A stretch of 64,000 bases of DNA from Combretum micranthum (lineage: Eukaryota; Streptophyta; Magnoliopsida; Myrtales; Combretaceae), in the NCBI GenBank assembly GCA_024138025.1, contig JAMXBD010000696.1:434001-498000 (forward strand), given 5' to 3'. Of this stretch, positions 11,572-22,520 are shown in pieces. Numbering within the stretch: the stretch's first letter is position 1; every line of letters begins with the position of its first letter. The notes beneath the pieces were generated by a model that saw only the letters and a list, made by a program, of their open reading frames with translations, was not told where the DNA came from and did not search any database. A program made the position numbers and the translations under genes.

Positions 11572-12084
11572 TCATAAGCCTAACTTGAAGTTAAAGGCGA
11601 AAGCTTCATAACTCTTCCATTCACGACAAATGAATAAAACATTGTGAACACCATCATGTATAACCCTTCTATCATATTGCCATGGCCTTCCTAGCAAAAC
11701 ATGACAAGCTTGCATCGGAACAACTTCACATAAAACTTCATCCTTGTATCTTCCTATTGAAAAAGTAACTAACACCTGCTTTGTCACCTTAACTTCCCCA
11801 CATTCATTCAACCATTGTAGCCTATATGGACTGGGGTGTTTAGTAGTATGCAACTTCAATCTATCAACCGATAAGGTATTAGCAATATTAGCACGACAAC
11901 CACTATCAATAATCACGCTACATACATTATCATTAATGAGACAATGTGTATGGAAAATGTTATCCCACTTCTCTCCATTATCATCCCTCTTTGGTTGCAT
12001 GTTTAGAACACGCCTATTAATTAACGATTCTCCTTTAATAGGTGCTTCAATATCAACATCGCTACAATCCTCTAGTGGAGGCAT
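11572..12084 (-). pseudogene. Retroviral-type aspartic protease remnant of gypsy polyprotein
   Basis: A 170-codon open frame on the minus strand contains VIIDSGCRANIANTLSVDRL, the retrotransposon protease signature around the catalytic Asp-Ser-Gly, followed by the usual CHVLLGRPWQYDR block about 80 residues later. In gypsy elements this region lies between gag and reverse transcriptase, and here it follows gag at 12900-12219. Downstream the reading degenerates through a charged KRIKEAHEQRRKSEEQK stretch, typical of the spacer before reverse transcriptase, and then meets the LTR without any polymerase. The Gly after the catalytic Ser is kept, but surrounding frames are broken, so function is unlikely. 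Confidence 0.8.
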
Positions 12085-12218
12085 ATAATCATCATCAGAA
12101 CTGGCACTCTTTATGTCTTCATTGCATCATCTTCAGAGTTTGAGTTAGCTTTGGGATTCTTCCAATCTGATGTCCATGAAGAAGATGACCCATACTTTGA
12201 CTTAACCCTAGACTTCAA

Positions 12219-12900
12219 TTATTTTCTCACTTTAATGGCTTTATGCAGCAACCCCTCCATCTCCACATAATGTTTCAGATTCACCACATCAACTGTCTCC
12301 CTATTTAAGCCATCGATGAATCTAGCCATCATTGTTTCACGGTTTTCCTCTACATTTGCCCTTATCATTGCTTTCTCCATCTCTTGATAGTATTCTTCAA
12401 CATTCATGGAGCCTTGAGTCAATCCTTGCAATTTTCTACACAAATCCCTGTAATAATGGCTAGGAATGAACCTTTTCCTAATCACAACTTTCATCTCCTC
12501 CCATGAGCTAATAGGTCTTTTTCCATATCTTTTCCTATTAAGAACAAACTGATCCCATCAGATACTTACATAATTTGCAAATTCAACTGCAGCCAATTTT
12601 ATTTTCTTCTCTTCAGAGTAATTGTGATAATCAAATATGTGCTCCACCTTCCTTTCCCATTTCAAATACAATTTCGGGTCATTCTTTCCCTGAAAGCTAT
12701 ATTCATCTTCATACTACCTAGATTGTTGTCTTGTTTATGAAAAACTCTTTTATCCTTACAAACACCATTCACGAAAGAATCCAATTCCTCATACTCCTCC
12801 TCCTCTTCATCCATATGCCTTTTAGAAAATTTACACTTGGATGAAGATTCAAGATCATCTAATCTCCTACTCAACCTTGCAAATTGATCTTATACAACTT
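12219..12900 (-). pseudogene. Ty3/gypsy gag (retrotrans_gag) remnant
   Basis: Minus-strand translation gives KWERKVEHIFDYHNYSEEKK, then a block with [20 protein letters not shown], then [20 protein letters not shown] and [18 protein letters not shown], ending in [18 protein letters not shown]. This is the standard order of a plant gypsy gag capsid region. At least one in-frame stop lies near 12556, before WDQF. An acidic leader (EEEEEYEELDSF) precedes it at 12820-12770. No CCHC zinc knuckle is visible after the capsid part. The product would package element RNA if intact. Confidence 0.8.
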
Positions 12901-13149
12901 TCATGAATAACTTCATATCACTTTTTTTAGTATTTTCTCTACCACTACTCATTTTTTTATAACAAATTTTCTTCTTCCTAAACAAATCTCAATCTAACCC
13001 TAAAAACACAATTTTTTTTTACCACGAATTTTCTCTATCTTTTTTTTTAATCCTAAGTCAAGAACAAAACAATTCACCAAATGTTGAAAATGAATAACAG
13101 TAAATGATAGAGTTACCTTATTCAAGAAGCTAGAAGCTCTTATACTAAC

Positions 13150-14026
13150 TGATGTAATCCTATGAACCCTAGGTATATGGAACCTAAACCCAATCGATCA
13201 TCGATGGAAAAGAATCCCCAAAGATCGTCTTGAAACAAGCAAACAGTAACTTGACCCCAATTGAACTCACCAATTAAAACCAAAGTTATCGGAGATTCAA
13301 TCGTAATCCGACCCCAAACAAACCTGTCGCTTGGAGCCATGACTACAAAAAACGAGACTTGACCCTAATTAAACATTGTTAACTAGAACTAAAAGATCAA
13401 AAGTATCAAGGAATAGTTCTTTTTACAAGAACCAAAAAGAAAGTTCTCACCTTTTGAAGAAAACTCCCAAGAAATCGTGTTCATTCAACTTGTGTCTCAA
13501 ATACAAAGCAAAGACCCATATATAAAAACTCAAATGAAACCTAAAAGTCTTAAAAAAAAGGTTGTTGTAGAAGTAATATAAGCTAGCAGCATTTAAATTA
13601 AATTAGGCGGCCTTTAAAAGACAAACAAGAAAACATAATCCTAGAACAAAGTACGTTAGCAGTAAGCCGGCGGCTCAAATCTAAAGGTTGGCGGCGTAGA
13701 CAAGGAAAGCTACGAGCATTGGAAGCGGCTCTTACATTTTCATGAGTGGTTGTTTTCAAAGCCAGCATAAAGCCGGTGGTTTAGAAGGGCAAGGCTGGCG
13801 ACGTTGGATCTCGTGCTGGCGGCATTAGGCCGGTGTACAAGATCCTCAACTTGACAAATCTTGTTCGCCTTTGTCATCTCCATTTGATCCGCATCATTCA
13901 CTCCTTCTTTAGAAAGATTCATCCTCGAATCTTAGCAGTCAATTGGGATGTATCATCTCTTGGATGCAATTCTCTTCGAAGGAGTGACTCATATGGACTT
14001 TTCTTAAACTCCTACAGCTAGAAACA
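13150..14026 (-). repeat. 5' LTR of the short gypsy-type element
   Basis: This is the right-hand copy of the ~870-bp repeat. On the minus strand it begins near TGTTTCTAGCTGTAGGAG and ends GGATTACATCA, giving the TG..CA tips of an LTR. Three bases later comes the tRNA-Met-like primer site. Its open stretch on the minus strand at 13922-13740 reads like the tail of a polyprotein. Confidence 0.75.
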
Positions 14027-16745
14027 TGTAAAATAATAAACAACAAAGTTTGAGTAAAAATGTGGTGTCAAAAACCAGTCTAAATAGGTGAACCGATTCA
14101 ATCTTTTGGGATAGCGCATTGAACTAAACATTGTCTAGCATGAGTTTCTAGATTTGGTTAAAAATATATGAATTAAGTGTAAATAATATATTTTCATATT
14201 AAAATATGAATTTTAAGTTGAATAACTAAATAATGTGATATAAGGAATTGATTAATAAAAATAGGTACAAAAAATGTGTTATAATTTAAGTTTAGACTTA
14301 ATAATAAATGATTTAGGTTCATTGGCATACTTTTAGATATAATTTATTTATTTATAATTCAAATGGATGATCCAATATGGACTTTTGTTTTCAATTAGAG
14401 ACCATTTGCTTAACAACAAATCATTCACTTAAAGTGTCATCTACTAGACTTAGTTACTATATAGTAAACTTAATAACTAGACTAAACTTACCTTGGACTT
14501 TAGTACATATCAATAAACTAAATATCTAAATTTATGTCTTTGGACTTAATATAATTATGGAGTTTATACTTAAAGTAATTGAGCTAATTTTTAGATAAGA
14601 ACCTATGTAACTTCAACATGACTAATTAATTAATCAATTCTTGGTTGAGTGAATTGATATTCTAAATCTTATATGAGATCATTTATTTACATAGATTTTT
14701 ATTCTTGATTGTACCTGTCATCTGAATTGTTGTAAGATATCTCTATTTTTCAAGTATGCAGTGACTTGCATGTTACTTATTAGGATAAGCATCCTAACGT
14801 GAACTAATTATTTTAAAACCTCACATAAGTTACATGGAGACTTCACAACTCAATTTTTTTTACGAGAAAATCTATAATAAATTAAAAATTAAAACAATAA
14901 TTTATATAAGAATACCCACAATCTTAAAAAGAAAACTACTCTGTCCAATCTTATTCAATCAAATTTTTACTAATTAGATGCAATACAAATGAAAGTGTTT
15001 TATCTCTTTTCTTTTTTAGAGATAACCACCTCTAGTTTTCTCTTGCACTTACACTTGTCTTAAGTAATTGACCTTAAAAAGAAATTAACCTCTTTAGTCG
15101 GGTAAATGAACCCTTCAACAGTATAAAATGATTATAAAAGACTAGCAACATCCTTAGCTCTAGAAATATTACAACTATAAATCCCTCGAGATATTAAAAT
15201 AGAGAATTTATTTTCTTGACCAACTTTATAATTAAAATAAGAAATAGAAGAAATCGAACCTGCATGCATCTTTAATCGAAGAATGGTAATCATGTCATGC
15301 GAACTTATATGGATTGCTAAATTAAAAGGATGATTTGTAATCCAAATTATAGAAAATTTATTTTATTTTCATTGTAATTTAAATAAATATTAAATTTGGC
15401 ATTAAAATTTTGTCCATTCATATAATTAATTACATGAGATTTAGAATTATTAATTGACTACTTATAAACCTTGCGAAGATTTATAGTACCTAAACAAATT
15501 TTATTGAGTTAGTTAACCATAGAAATAAATAAAGTCTAATCAATTAGAAAAATAAAATTTAGATATCAAATGTAATATTTACTTTCAAGTCTAAATTTTA
15601 AAATTATATGTACTATGAATGGGATGGATGGGGAAAATAATTCCTAGAATGGTAAAATCACTAAATTTATTTTCAATATAATTAACGCATTCAAATTTGT
15701 ACTAAAGATCCTATTTGATTTTTTAAAGAGACAACGACTTCAGGATAAATTTAAAAAGACAAAAAAAGAGGTATCTATAAACAACGTCTTATCTAGAAAA
15801 TCAATTTTCTTCAAGGCACTGTTCAATAGGAATAAGTTTCGCAATCATGCAATTTCAAGATTTATTTTTCGGAAACGTAGCAACAGGAGGAAAATAATAA
15901 TAATAATAATAACTCCACGTGGGTATTTAGCCAAGTTAAAATAGTAAAAAAATTGGGTCCACGACCACTAAGGTGCTGAAATGTGACGGACCACACTGGT
16001 TCCAGATTTTAATTTCAAACATGGAACCTGAATCTTCAGGACCACGTCAGTGAATAGGGCAAAACGTAATAGAAAAGCGTCACGCAAGAAGTGGTGTGTT
16101 CCTGTGGCCATTGATGATTCAGAATATTAGGTGATCTAACCTTTTGACAAAGTTGACACGTTAGGGTTCAAGGAATCTTAGCCTCATATTGTGTAGATTA
16201 CAAACACTTTTCGTTACAAATGGGATCATAGCCACAATTGCCTTTTCCTTTTGGTCCGCACGTTAAAGTAGGACCCTCTGGAGATACCTCTTACTAGTGG
16301 ATAAATGTAAAAACAAATTACTAAATGAATTTGGGATCTTTCCTTTTTAATTTTCTTCTCTGGCATTGTGGCCATCTGGTTTGCTGAACAATAGAAACTA
16401 AAGACATAACTTTTTTTTCTTTTTTCTTTTTTCAAACAAAAGAAAGATAATTTATTCATCAATCATAGCCATCTTATAGTATGGTAACAACATTATAATT
16501 TTTCAAGTGAGAAGTATTATGCTGAAATCTTTTCTCTTCGGTTATAATGACCAAAAAGGTAAAAAAATTCATTAATCATGATCAAGAGGATAACAAGATT
16601 TTTTCGGCCAACATCAACATATCCAAACTAAGAAACTCTAAGAGAGAGGATGAGGTGTAAATTTATTATATGGATTTTTGAGTTTGTCCTTTTTCTCTCC
16701 CTAAATTTATTAATACAAAAGGTTTTCAACTTTTGTTGTCTTTTG
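14027..16745. other. AT-rich DNA without recognised gene, possibly remains of the interrupted LTR
   Basis: The first part (14030-14300), with a GGGATAGCGCATTGAAC word, looks like LTR text and may continue the block that ends at 10433. From 14300 to 15880 the DNA is AT-rich and featureless apart from an AAT run at 15894-15911. Between 15910 and 16200 base composition is more balanced (CCACGTGGG, CACGACCACTAAG) but no open frame is conserved. I see no supportable gene. Confidence 0.4.
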
Positions 16746-17209
16746 AAATATTGTCAAACCTGAACTAGCCCAGCTGGTTCAACCTAGTTTAACCATAACT
16801 AGTCATAACGGTGGGTCGGTCCACTCAATTCACCTTAATCTGCATTGACCTAGATTGACTTGGTCAACCTAAGCAGTCAGACCGGATTGAACCGAGCGAC
16901 CCAGATTGGTTGACCTGGATTGAAAGAAAAAAAATGTTAGAAATTTAAATTTCTATTCATACTATATTATACTATATTGTGAATTTATAAAATATAATCA
17001 TTATATCTTTCTTATTTAATAATTAATTAATGAATTTGATCCAAATATATATTTAACTAAATGATACCATGTATATTTGTCTATCATAATTAAATTATCT
17101 CATATATTTACTTTTTCATGACCCCAGTTCGATCCCTGATTGAACGCAGTTCGACTCCTGACCCCCTAGCATGTCCGGATCAAACTCCGGTCCGGTTCTG
17201 ATAACATTG
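16746..17209 (-). mobile_element. hAT-type MITE copy 3, inverted, with near-perfect 8-bp TSD
   Basis: The plus-strand left end is AAATATTGTCAAACCTG. The reverse complement of the right end is CAATGTTATCAGAACCGG, which matches the left tip of copy 1 (3986) at 16 of 18 positions. The flanks GTCTTTTG (16738-16745) and CTCTTTTG (17210-17217) match at 7 of 8. The AT-rich core and GGTTCAACC/GGTTGACC arms are those of copies 1 and 2. It is 464 bp with no coding capacity. Confidence 0.75.
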
Positions 17210-17217
17210 CTCTTTTG

Positions 17218-17918
17218 TTTAGAAATTGATGAGATAGTAAATTTAAAGAGTAAAAGCTCCTTAAAAGAAAGGTAAAAGCTTAATTTGGTATCATTTAGCA
17301 ACTTAACTCACTAAGTATAAGATTTAATAAATAAAATTAAATTGAACATAATATTACCATTTTAAATTTTCTATTTAAAATTAAAAAAGCACATAAAATT
17401 TAAAATATTATCTTAAGATATATTAGTCATTTTTCCCCTGCATTGCAGCAAACCTCTTTGTTATTGGTTTAGTTCATGACATTAGGAATAATGATGGAGC
17501 ACCCACAGATTTGCCTAGGTGTTGATGTGACAGTCAAATAGGTTGTTCACTTCAAGCACTTAGTTGGAACTTTCTCATCAAAGGTTAATACATCGAACAC
17601 CCAAAACTTTATATTGATTAACAACTACCGTTAATCACTTGGAAAGTCAAAAATCCGAGGACCGCGCCAGCTAATATTTTCCCAGCTGTTTTCACGGAGG
17701 ACATTGTCGCGACTCCTGATGGTTGAAGCAAGTTCACGCTCTGATAAAACATGGAAAATCTATCCATCTTCACTTAAGGGTTAGGGTTCCACCTCAAACA
17801 CAACATATTGGCCATTCTTTTTTCCCTGATTGTAAAAGAGGATGTCAAAGGAAAAATTAAAGAAATAATGGGGATTGAGGAAGTGAATAATCTTAGAAAT
17901 CATTTAGGATTTACTATC
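17218..17918. other. Spacer between the MITE and a solo LTR, no gene recognised
   Basis: AT-rich up to 17440, then a more balanced stretch (17440-17850) containing CCGAGGACCGCGCCAGC and TTGTCGCGACTCC. No open frame of useful length and no splice-linked exons were found. Confidence 0.4.
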
Positions 17919-17923
17919 AATAA

Positions 17924-19933
17924 TGTAATATAAAATAAAATGTTTTATAATGAGGGGCAAAGGGGTGCGATTTGTCAATTAAGATTAGGGACAATTGAGT
18001 CACTCTTAATACGATAATTATAATTACCCTCATCTAAACCTATGTGCCTTCTCTTGTATAGCAGTTTATCAAAAACTCTAAACCCTAAATCTTCCTTCTT
18101 GCTAGTATCCTCATGGATGGACCAACAAGGGATTAAGAGATCAAGACAGGCCATATCTTTTCCTTTCCTTTGACAATCATAATAGGTTTGCATCTCCAAC
18201 TAAATGTTTGCAATGTTAAAGGCGTTTGTGTTTTGGGGCAAATAAGAAAGCTTTAAACTTTCTCTTTGATTTTCACGGTAGGGATCATTTAATGTGTTTT
18301 TGTTGATCTAAGGGAAAGAATATGTGGATTAGTAGTAATAAAAAACAAATATTGTTTGCGTGATAGGTTACCGATTCAGAGGAAGGAAGAACCATCAATT
18401 AGATTAAGGTAAATTACTGTTCTCTTATGCAATTTTCAAATCGTGGAGGATGCACCAGCTAAGCCATGGTTATGGGGAATCTATGATGGCCGCAACCCCC
18501 ACATGCCCTTCCACATGGTTATGTGAAGGGGTATGCATTAGGCATTGGCCTAGACATGATTGTGCCAGAGGTCGTGTAGGCCTCTATGATAGTTACAACC
18601 TTGGCACACCCTCTTACATGGGCGCGGCCAAGCACCGCCTTAGGTAAGGCCATGCCTAAGCGAGTGCCATCACGTATGCCATATTTTAAAAGTGTGCCAT
18701 GTTGTTTGATGATACACTAAGCTCATGATGCCCTCTCCCATGGGCTTGAGGTCTAAGATGACCTTTTAATCTTGAGTAAACCTTTTAATGGTCTTTCCAA
18801 AATGCCCAAGGGCTATACCTAATGCAAAGCACACCTAAACTTAAGAAAGACAGTGTTTCCATACGTAGAATATTAGTAGATTTCTAATGAACTTAGGAAA
18901 TTAGACAACCTTAGGAGTATGTCTTCTTTCAAAACACAAGTAATGAATTAGTGTTGTGATTATGTGATTAGGTGTTTCCAGTAGTGTTGAGTTATCAATT
19001 CCAGACACTATTCTAGGTATGTCATTACCTTATTTGTTGGTTGTGCATGTTAGGTTTTAGTAGACGAAAAAACGATCTAAATAATTATTCAACTCTACTA
19101 ATCGTTTTGTTGCTTGTGTTTGATTGGGCCAAGTGAATCAGGAGTACCAGCAATGCTAGGGTGACACCTTGATGATCTTGAAGTGATGTTGTCCCAAGCG
19201 GAATTGTATCTGGAGGGAATTCTAGTAGATTAGGTGAAAAAGGTTGTGATTTCCCGGGTATTGTGGAGTACCTAATACCACATATATAGATGTATGCATA
19301 TATATAAGTATATGTGCTTTTGTGAAGTCATGAATCACTCCAGCGTTAGGGTTAGGTTTAAATAACTCTAGGTTGTGTTGATTATTAGCTTAAAATTACA
19401 GATAATGCAAATGTAGTTGCTGCATTAAAGGCCATGTTACATGTGACTATATGTGATGGTTGTTCATGTATGTATGCTTGCAATCTTGGCTTATTAGGCT
19501 TCAACTCAATCCTTTTATCTTCTTAAGATCAATTGAGAAGCCTATAGTGTTCAACTTATCAAGATATGATATTTATGTGGACTGCGAGAATGATGATAGT
19601 GGACCAGACTAACCAACAGTTTTTTTATCATTATAATTATGAGATGTTTCAAGGATTGATGTTTAAGGAACAATGTTTTGTGTTATGGTCTATGTAATAA
19701 ACTAAATTTATTTTCCTCGGCTAACATAAGTATGAGTTGGCTTCCAGTTATGCTAACTTTACTATGAAGTATTTAAATTTACTTTCATTATTATTAATGA
19801 GACTATCTTTTAATGTGAGTTTAGAGTTATTAAATGTTTATTTAAGGATATTAATAGGTTTCTAAACCTTAGCATATCCCTTTTTTATAGTGACATGTGG
19901 TGGCTGATAATACACTAAGATTAGAGCGTTACA
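17924..19933 (+). repeat. Solo LTR, ~2.0 kb, Ty3/gypsy-like
   Basis: The block starts TGTAATATAA and ends GAGCGTTACA, which are inverted LTR tips. It is flanked by AATAA on both sides (17919-17923 and 19934-19938), an exact 5-bp TSD, though AT-rich enough that chance cannot be excluded. Its start carries GAGGGGCAAAGGGGTGCG, and AAACCCTAAATC follows near 18080, an order common in plant Tekay/Del-type LTRs. The interior holds CATGGGCTTGAGG-type text and TATA-rich segments but no reading frame. No second LTR or internal domain was found within the window, which supports a solo LTR made by recombination. Confidence 0.6.
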
Positions 19934-20012
19934 AATAACATGTCAAAATACAAATCAAGTCAATTTAAAATTTTTATCAAGAAGTTAATTTGTTGGAAAT
20001 AAATAAAGTTGA

Positions 20013-21500
20013 TGTAATACCCTAAACCCAAAAGGGCATGCATGTCTGCAACATATCCTTATAGGACATGTACAACTTACTTCCTACCTTCTCCTAATTT
20101 TCATGTCCTTTTGTCAATTACCTAAAAGGAAAGAAGAAAAAAAAAAAAAAATAGCTTTCCAAAAGAGTTGAGCAATACATAGCGAGTAACAACTACCATT
20201 TAACCACATATCATGCATATGACACACCATATGCAACTCAATAATTATAATGCAGCATGAAATTAATATTCGCATCACCATTTAATTAGTTTCATTATAT
20301 CAATCAATAACAAACAAAAAAGAAGAAGAAGAAGAAGAAAAATTGGAATAGACCCCTAAATCCCATATTTAAAATATTAGGAAATCTAATTGAAATATCT
20401 CGTACCAAAACTTTTGCAAAATAGGATCATCTTGCTTGACCTTAGACATGAGTATTTTACCTCGTCAGATGCTTCACCTCAAAGCATAAACATAGACTTT
20501 TTCCTCCTCAAGAGTTCATCCTCAAGGTGCAGAATTAGACATTTGACCTCAAGTTGAAATTTCACTTCGTTAGGTTCTTTGTCTTAGAACACATGCACTA
20601 GCTTTTTCCCTATTAGGAATTCAACCTTAGAGCATAAAATCAAGTGCATATAAGGTCAAAATTTTATAAAAATTGTATAGGCAGTATTGAGATATTCGAT
20701 ATTTATAAAACATGGTCTAAATATTCCAACGTCTACATAAATATATTTGCACCACATCATAATCAATAATCAAATCTTAAATGGTGTCATAACTATGAAA
20801 TCAATATCAAACATTAAATCTACAAACACTAGACAGCAAGCAAATAAAGATCACTTACTTCATTTTTATATCATTTCTAATCTTGTGAAATCTTTAAAAT
20901 CCTTTGTCAAAATTTGAATTCATATTACTCATATGATATCTTGAATAAGGTTTTATTGCTAATAAATATTTTGGTTTACTAAAATAAATGATTTGATATC
21001 TCAATTTCAACCCATGTGTTTATTGAAAAGGAAAGTTCACGATTTACCTATTTTTCGTTTTTCTCTATGTCCTTTCTTCTTTCCATATTGCAAAAAGATA
21101 ATCTTGTTGGAGTGAATTTTAAGAGAAGAAAAGTCTTTTATTTATTCTGATAGAGAGGCTAGTGATCGAAAATCTAGTTTTATATATATTTTACTTAGTC
21201 CTAATTTTAGGTAACTTTTCTTTTCCACTTCTTATATTTTTCCTTTGGTGAGAAACCCATAACAATCTTCTTATTGGAGATAATCTTAAAAGAATTATAA
21301 CTCCATTTAACATACTTTTTCTAGGATGCCAAAGCATAAACAAAACTCTAAATCATGAACAAACAAATCATTCAATTGTCTCCTCTACTCTATCAAATTT
21401 CTAACTTATTGAATTTTTAGAGATAAATCATAACATGATATTCCAAGAGTGCATAAACAAGCTTAGTCAAAATGATCTAGGTTCGAAAATCTGACTTGGT
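20013..21500 (-). repeat. LTR fragment starting TGTAATACCCTAAACCC, right end unresolved
   Basis: Plus-strand position 20013 begins TGTAATACCCTAAACCC, matching the tip of the LTR at 25409 (TGTAACGCCCTAACC). As there, the interior has GATCACTTACTT (20850-20861) and a long AT-rich tail. By analogy it is an LTR seen from its U5 side, so oriented minus. No partner TSD for the left flank GTTGA was found near the expected right end, so it may be truncated near 21500 or replaced by the next element. An AAG microsatellite lies at 20321-20340. Confidence 0.45.
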
Positions 21501-21684
21501 TGATTTTCTTTACAATCACTATAATGGATGGTTTTATCTGATAAAAATATGATACTCTTGGGGTAAACAGAGTTTGTTTTTTAAGACAAGTAGTTAGTTA
21601 GAAATCAAAAGAATTTTGGATCTTTACATGAAAAAGAAGAACTTTGTATACTAGATCAAAAATGCCAATGATGTAGTTTCTTAA

Positions 21685-22520
21685 TGTTAGGAAAAATTAA
21701 TGTCCTATAATGACAAGATAATTTTTTTTATTGCCTGTAGCGATCATCAATATATTAAAATGGATATAAAATAACAAAAACACCAAGATTTAAGGTGGAA
21801 AACCCTAACTGGAGAAAAATGACAGGACCGCAGTGCAAAAATTTCCTCTATTAACTACTAATGGGATTACAATGTTTTTCTTCACTAGTTATACTAGTGG
21901 ATAACTAATCCTTCACCGCAACCGTGGATATAAAAAAAATCTCAAAACTACTCAATTTGCAAAAACGTGAGAATACCCATTCAATATGGACAACTGAGTT
22001 TGACAAAAAAAAAAAAAAAAAACAAAAAACTGGACAATTGAGAAGAATTAACAAGAAATGGAAATAATCACCTTATAGTACTCCATGTCACAAATCTAAC
22101 GGAAGAAGTTTCGTCACAATCAAGATTTATTAAGCAATCTGAATGTAGATCCATAATTGCTATTTTGAAATTGATTTTTCCCCTTCGAAGTTTCTATATG
22201 AATAATATAAAAAGATCCTCTCCTTCTAGTTGTCAGACACTTGACATTAGATTTCTCGCTATTACCTTTAGTCCATAACTGTGAGCGACACAATCCAAGT
22301 CCATTGTCGTAAGTTCATCCTTCTCAAAATAATGAGAGATGCACCTATTGTTTTTCTTTCTTCTAAATATATATATATATATGTATGTATATAATTATTT
22401 AAGGTTTCCTCTATTATTTATTACGAACCCATATGGGTTGGATCTAAAGCTCAGCACTTAGACCATTAGTGGGTTGAGTTAAACATGGATCATTCACTCA
22501 TTTATCATAGTAGAAATGCA
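21685..22520 (+). repeat. Probable Ty1/copia-type LTR fragment
   Basis: It begins TGTTAGGAAAAATTAATGTC and, after ~100 bp, has CACCAAGATTTAAGGTGGAA followed by AACCCTAACTGGAGAAAAA. This is the text seen near the start of many plant copia LTRs (accompanied by AGATTTAACGTGGAAAACC-type words). A poly-A tract at 22004-22021 and a TA-rich run at 22367-22390 interrupt it. The right end lacks a clear CA tip or TSD. No internal domain is present. Confidence 0.4.

Larger units (their letters stand above)
10434..14026 (-). mobile_element. Short non-autonomous Ty3/gypsy-type LTR element (gag and protease only)
   Basis: Two direct repeats of about 870 bp (10434-11303 and 13150-14026) enclose an internal region of only ~1.85 kb. 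Read on the minus strand the order is LTR, primer-binding site, gag, protease, LTR. The TAGTATAAGAGC at about 13147-13136 matches the plant initiator tRNA-Met primer site TGGTATCAGAGC at 10 of 12 positions. Reverse transcriptase, RNase H and integrase are absent, so the size and content match the class of terminal-repeat elements carrying only GAG. The LTRs differ at many positions, so insertion is old. Flanking 5-bp sequences do not match, so a TSD is not preserved. The minus-strand text SKEGVNDADQM inside the LTR resembles the end of a gypsy polyprotein running into the LTR. Confidence 0.75.

Noticed and set aside
11744..12088. 114-codon plus-strand frame
   Set aside because: It is the antisense shadow of the gypsy protease reading on the minus strand, which has a clear DSG motif.
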